From positions 372,001-436,000 of the forward strand of contig CBFFRQ010000080.1 in assembly GCA_965644315.1 (NCBI GenBank): a stretch of DNA of 64,000 nt, written 5' to 3'. Within the stretch, counting starts at the first letter, position 1. Each line of letters opens with the position of its first letter. The DNA is from Caecitellus pseudoparvulus. Its lineage: Eukaryota > Bigyra: Bicosoecida. The position numbers and the translations under genes were made by a program. The notes under the pieces were generated by a model, which saw only the letters and a list, made by a program, of their open reading frames with translations, did no database searches and had not been told where the DNA came from. Shown here piece after piece: positions 62,201-64,000 of this stretch.

Positions 62201-64000
62201 CTCATCCTCAGGCTTGTCGGGGCGCACGCAGCATGTGTATAATTCTGCTCGGGGCGTCACAGCCAAGCATGCGGGGCCCGCTGCTCCGTCAGCACCCACA
62301 CGGCGCAAGGGGGTGTTGGGCAAGCAGCAGCGAGCAGCGGTGCTGCGCGGCAAGGGCCGGCGTTTGAAGCCGGCTGCCTTCGCAACACAGGAGCGCAAAG
62401 CATCCACCCCAGACGAACTTGAGCGGGCGGAGTCCCACCAAGCCAGCGTCAGCGGTGGAGTGGAGGCGCCCGCCCGATTTGAAGTGCGGGATGCGCACGC
62501 TGCCGGCCCTGGGGAGGGGGAGGACCTGCACTTTGCCAACGAGTACGCAGCAGCCATCGCCGCCTCGTCCATGAAACCACGCTGGTCGGTGTCCAGCCTG
62601 GGTGCCCTGGGCCAGCTGGCGCAGCGTGCCTCGGAGGAGCGGTGGTCCAAGCAGACCCAAGCCGCCGAGGCTGAGCGGTTGTCCGAGGCGGTGCTGGGCT
62701 CGGCGGACACCGCGCCCGGCGCGGCACATGGAGCCGCTGGTGGCTTGCAGGTGACACATCGAGGCCTGCAGCGCGCCGGCACGTCAGCTGTGACCTTCGC
62801 CTCTGCCCGAGGCCTGGGCAGCACTGGCACGCTGGGGGGCTCCTTTGCCACGATGCCGAATTCCGGAGCCTCCTCTGCCCGCCTGGGCAGTGGTGGAGCT
62901 TCCTCCAGCAGGTTCATGCAGAGCATGCCCAAGCACGTCTTTGCAGACTGGGCGGGAGCTGGCGTCGGGCGCAGCTCAGTGCCCAGCCTTGCCCTGCCTA
63001 GCGAACAGTCCTCCAAGTCACAGGCAGAGGAGTCGCCTCAGCTGCAGGGTGAGGCGCTGTTGGACAGGGGCTTTGGGGCGGAGGCGGCCGCGGAGCCTGT
63101 GCCGCCTCCTCGCACAGCCACGGATACCCCCACCGCCTCCACCCAGCAGACCAGCGAAGGCGACGGGCCTGCAGACGAAGATGGCGACGCAGTGGCAGAG
63201 CTGCCCCAGAGCCCGATCGGGGGTGTGGAGGGGGGCGTACACCCTCCCCCCTCCGTGACGCCAACTGCTGCCGCGCCGTCCGTCATGGTGCACGCCCCCT
63301 GGCAGGGAGCAGCCGTGCAGGATGCCCCGAAGCGCACGGCTGGCAAGGTCACAGGGGCTCCCCTGCTCCCCCCGCCGCCCACTGGCATGCAGCGCCCAGC
63401 GGTCAGCGCATCCAGCATCGCCCAGTTCACCTCAGCGGCAGCGAGCACCAGCGACGTGGTGGAGACTGAGGCGCGCCACACTGCCGGCAGTGCTGGCGCC
63501 CACGTACCTGATGCTACGGGCTTTGGTGTGGCCGCGCCCGCCGTGTCTGTCGGCGTCTCCCCCATGCGCAGTCGAAGCGGTACGGCCTCCAGCCTGGACA
63601 GCGGCGAGGGGTCCACTGGCAGCCCCACAGCGCGCTCCCGCCGCCGCCACCTTTCCAGACACGCGCAGAAGTCGCACCAGTACACGACAGCTGAGCAGAA
63701 GATGGAGCGGGCAGCCCTGCCGCTGATGCTGCCTTCGGCAGTGAACGGCAAGCTGGTAGCTGCTCCAGCCGCAGCCGCCGTGCCTGACGCGCCTGAGGCC
63801 GCCCCGTCCACCCCCACGCCTGCGCCCCCCACACTGGTGACGACAGAGCCAGCACGGACGACGACGGTTGAAAGTGCGGATGGACTGGGGGATGGCGAGC
63901 TGGCTGGGCCGCTGCCGCCGGTGCACTCCCCCATGGGCCGCGCAGGCAGGCAGTCCACCACCGGCAGCGACGTCTTCTCCGAGCTGAGTGACGAGGAGGC
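56292..64000 (+). CDS. Giant cyclic-nucleotide-binding-domain protein (partial, at least 2540 aa)
   Basis: Exon 1 (56292-56468, starting MQGGQEATAAG) and an 87-bp GTGTGT intron lead into exon 2 from 56556, which stays open to the window end. Residues about 215-265 are the first half of a CNB fold (LFADMPGEAVRTVARRATLH, VLFTQGEKGDKYFLILRG). About 240 residues of charged helix and low complexity follow before its phosphate cassette (GFGEIALLG, about 506-528). The cassette arginine is not obvious, so ligand binding is doubtful. A second CNB lies at about 673-811 (LPLFTDWPTRRLTTIAYALK, PVKGVYFIVTGFVRV), also degenerate at the cassette (VVGDLGPKG). Everything after about 900 is Ala/Gly/Pro/Ser-rich and mainly disordered. 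Size and layout recall large axonemal CNB proteins, but that is speculation. Confidence 0.75.
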   Translation, partial: MQGGQEATAAGSQAGASSAETGSTSQAPHEASALSESDVAPPVFRSHAARQKAEMEARQVCAAFLRRMRPSAPGQLFPLTCWLASHVQVSEMIMERKESWRLPSDHPEADVMSAIEAGHELDDVGGIVEAAGAGGDDAAPVESLLAPRSERQGGPGVEGGSAGASSGDGAQAEAPPPRPPAIQAPHPPGSVSGSDGEEEQDAEAAAAATKAKEEARILRILETPPRARGSHEVDFLAKYLRAKAPKLFADMPGEAVRTVARRATLHVSRPQEVLFTQGEKGDKYFLILRGQVDIHVATGNQAISALTRATREYADHVVEYTSRVERVSARRAAARVRAQRQALLGRKEASSEEAEAAAAEEEAAAQRSRRADALSSGMSDKDAALREEAHRYPPLLFTMADARTYPPGVAREGIVVRSEAAKRHDENAAKAQDSLYEQIAAQQAAQMMKRAAGGGGGDAERELELTTQAALALASQLNRKRLVGKITTAVTKGSQTPAAYRGVDFFQLLGSKLGYNNVHDKECPLRVPMTVQAKDLGNVVVTLPPGAGFGEIALLGAAQGMKPPPGQDDFTPAQKAEIEKLSKRNASAVCVGSKGFDAELGRVVGDDVQEAEDVAEARASPTGRGPGSPVRNAAGAAPGDFSKDAMFGAHPDDDRDKKSILRGLTYLLVIDKETYLESLTEKARQELDVKMQFLRHGMGLPLFTDWPTRRLTTIAYALKEKAFPLRAPIFTRGSPVKGVYFIVTGFVRVTAYAKRKAPPQGLAKTLGTSTKGMGSARSRVHQFALTNQRLPVSVVTLGPGSVVGDLGPKGVLPDARHTTSAVAESSTVTTFFLPQHDFLNLVMRQTDTWVAARLAAEGQRRMQGQRSAMASLGLSADILASLTPSQRSALGGPAEGVAAPEPYAFGYGDGNEYWETLQGVGSNRNVKFQADPKPAEDGLPPGILRDSAASAPRKAPRKPRKAKDALTQSILDAKRAKRQAAEAAAQAAQRAESFAAVSSLQVEGKAGTSHGDALVGEWHSRTAARRERAIARQRAAKVQADRAAVRKVARQRGQELQESASAGELRAAQEASMKLLAKMEADVGDDDHEADAWLRATAGRQLAGSSTRFAVPVLAEGLASAAYATLQASDKGRQRQDFTVTPCMALSSAGQAAKPVTMVGGALRVSLPPSRLRSAASLPHLIMGSATALPLPLPPPPPKGMPPPTVLERADMPLLRISDALDSARTSHVSALRRLAQTTGADGGPLGVPLSARTARGMRLGAGGGYRRAMTPPGRWPGRRGSSGAMAGGMVGSFALSAALRQIGSPSSSPASAASPDGASPRSMPDPEVFAAARAEVLARAAAATSGGDVVFSTPVPVAAEKAGPRALSPGALAQHDAGQGAMAATFAAGSVPFSASSVPLVPRGEEGARASSAPSTTREAQALPPSTSHKAFLPREVRDTLTSVERGHGPLGAAVTINTAAVSPLAHTGHSPVHQRAGGQGSPHASTPASRSRPRLPPASAREVGESKASVTSLPMPLQGRLLTDGTTTTVERVKYYHETGAAHGALPPSLEGIAHRQALAHRPAAPSARDISVASTASLRLGSPPVSGRVSAASSAGAVHNHVDTKPIIGSTRRGGKVGGAGAFGRLGSSSGRGGGRVGGGGGLIDRLLSHKDVANMDPAEIAEALRYDAPQHVIARYAEVGRRRKQAVEGGAASSHPSATRPSSTFVSAGSRVLSKEALGTGFAGGGGVGPGTGKGVTAGGRAAVLDTLRSEYEDVSWRQAAGREPITPRVGAAGKHGKPPSTAEAGSRMPAAPSLVDAAAAHSGSGVGSKAGQRGKRHAGPIPPWMQLMAASGHKQRALRDVTVAEAAGVEIGSGKDPLITQSGVASRALAIQQEKDAIRRLAAVRAGELPDRVGVEGPIVPSEAGGIIAAGAQRRPDWEDESRPWRQGAVIEARVRAALAGQEGPNATQGAPLVRPPSSARPATRSSSGLSGRTQHVYNSARGVTAKHAGPAAPSAPTRRKGVLGKQQRAAVLRGKGRRLKPAAFATQERKASTPDELERAESHQASVSGGVEAPARFEVRDAHAAGPGEGEDLHFANEYAAAIAASSMKPRWSVSSLGALGQLAQRASEERWSKQTQAAEAERLSEAVLGSADTAPGAAHGAAGGLQVTHRGLQRAGTSAVTFASARGLGSTGTLGGSFATMPNSGASSARLGSGGASSSRFMQSMPKHVFADWAGAGVGRSSVPSLALPSEQSSKSQAEESPQLQGEALLDRGFGAEAAAEPVPPPRTATDTPTASTQQTSEGDGPADEDGDAVAELPQSPIGGVEGGVHPPPSVTPTAAAPSVMVHAPWQGAAVQDAPKRTAGKVTGAPLLPPPPTGMQRPAVSASSIAQFTSAAASTSDVVETEARHTAGSAGAHVPDATGFGVAAPAVSVGVSPMRSRSGTASSLDSGEGSTGSPTARSRRRHLSRHAQKSHQYTTAEQKMERAALPLMLPSAVNGKLVAAPAAAAVPDAPEAAPSTPTPAPPTLVTTEPARTTTVESADGLGDGELAGPLPPVHSPMGRAGRQSTTGSDVFSELSDEE

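Overview
This is nuclear DNA from a microbial eukaryote. Nearly every gene is split by short spliceosomal introns, mostly 60-125 bp, with GTGAGT/GTGCGT-type donors and CAG acceptors. The products are eukaryotic: PTEN, NIMA-like and DYRK-like kinases, SCYL1, CDKAL1, ribosomal protein L21e, an RGS protein, a TBC protein and NSE3. A CEP164-type WW/coiled-coil protein suggests the cell builds cilia or flagella. The DNA is GC-rich by eye and very gene-dense. I cannot name the lineage; a flagellate alga or heterotrophic protist fits, and nothing identifies the phylum.

Layout. 0-11.5 kb: the 3' end of an unknown gene, NSE3 (SMC5/6 complex), a PH/RGS protein with three cyclic-nucleotide-binding (CNB) folds, a DYRK/HIPK-like kinase, and SCYL1. 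11.4-14.3 kb: a tiny membrane protein, thiamine pyrophosphokinase and a NEK kinase. 14.3-17.4 kb: an AT-richer island with no recognisable gene. 17.4-31.1 kb: a 2136-aa low-complexity protein, diphthine-ammonia ligase DPH6, a head-to-head pair of TALE homeobox genes, and an unrecognised 1102-aa protein. 31.5-44.1 kb: CDKAL1, an unrecognised coiled-coil protein, HGSNAT, RPL21e, a stomatin-like protein, a prenylatable FN3 mini-protein and a TBC Rab-GAP. 44.1-54.0 kb: an ABCG half-transporter, a very small protein, a CEP164-like protein and a neighbour carrying two more copies of the same WW module. 54.6-64 kb: PTEN and a giant CNB protein that runs off the window.

The genes do not form one pathway. 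Recurring themes are second-messenger signalling (three intact-looking and three interrupted CNB folds in two proteins, an RGS domain, PTEN, three kinases or pseudokinases), ciliary/centriolar proteins and membrane traffic. Gene junctions are extremely tight: convergent stop codons are often 2-38 bp apart, and several tandem genes are separated by 12-61 bp or overlap.

The most unusual items are the divergent TALE homeobox pair, a PH domain inserted inside a CNB domain in a protein that also has an RGS domain, a threefold repeated WW exon cassette, a recurrent CAATTTCCGC motif, and ATGCAT palindromes sitting in convergent 3' junctions. Exon structures were built by hand from splice signals plus reading-frame arithmetic. 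They are models, not transcript evidence.
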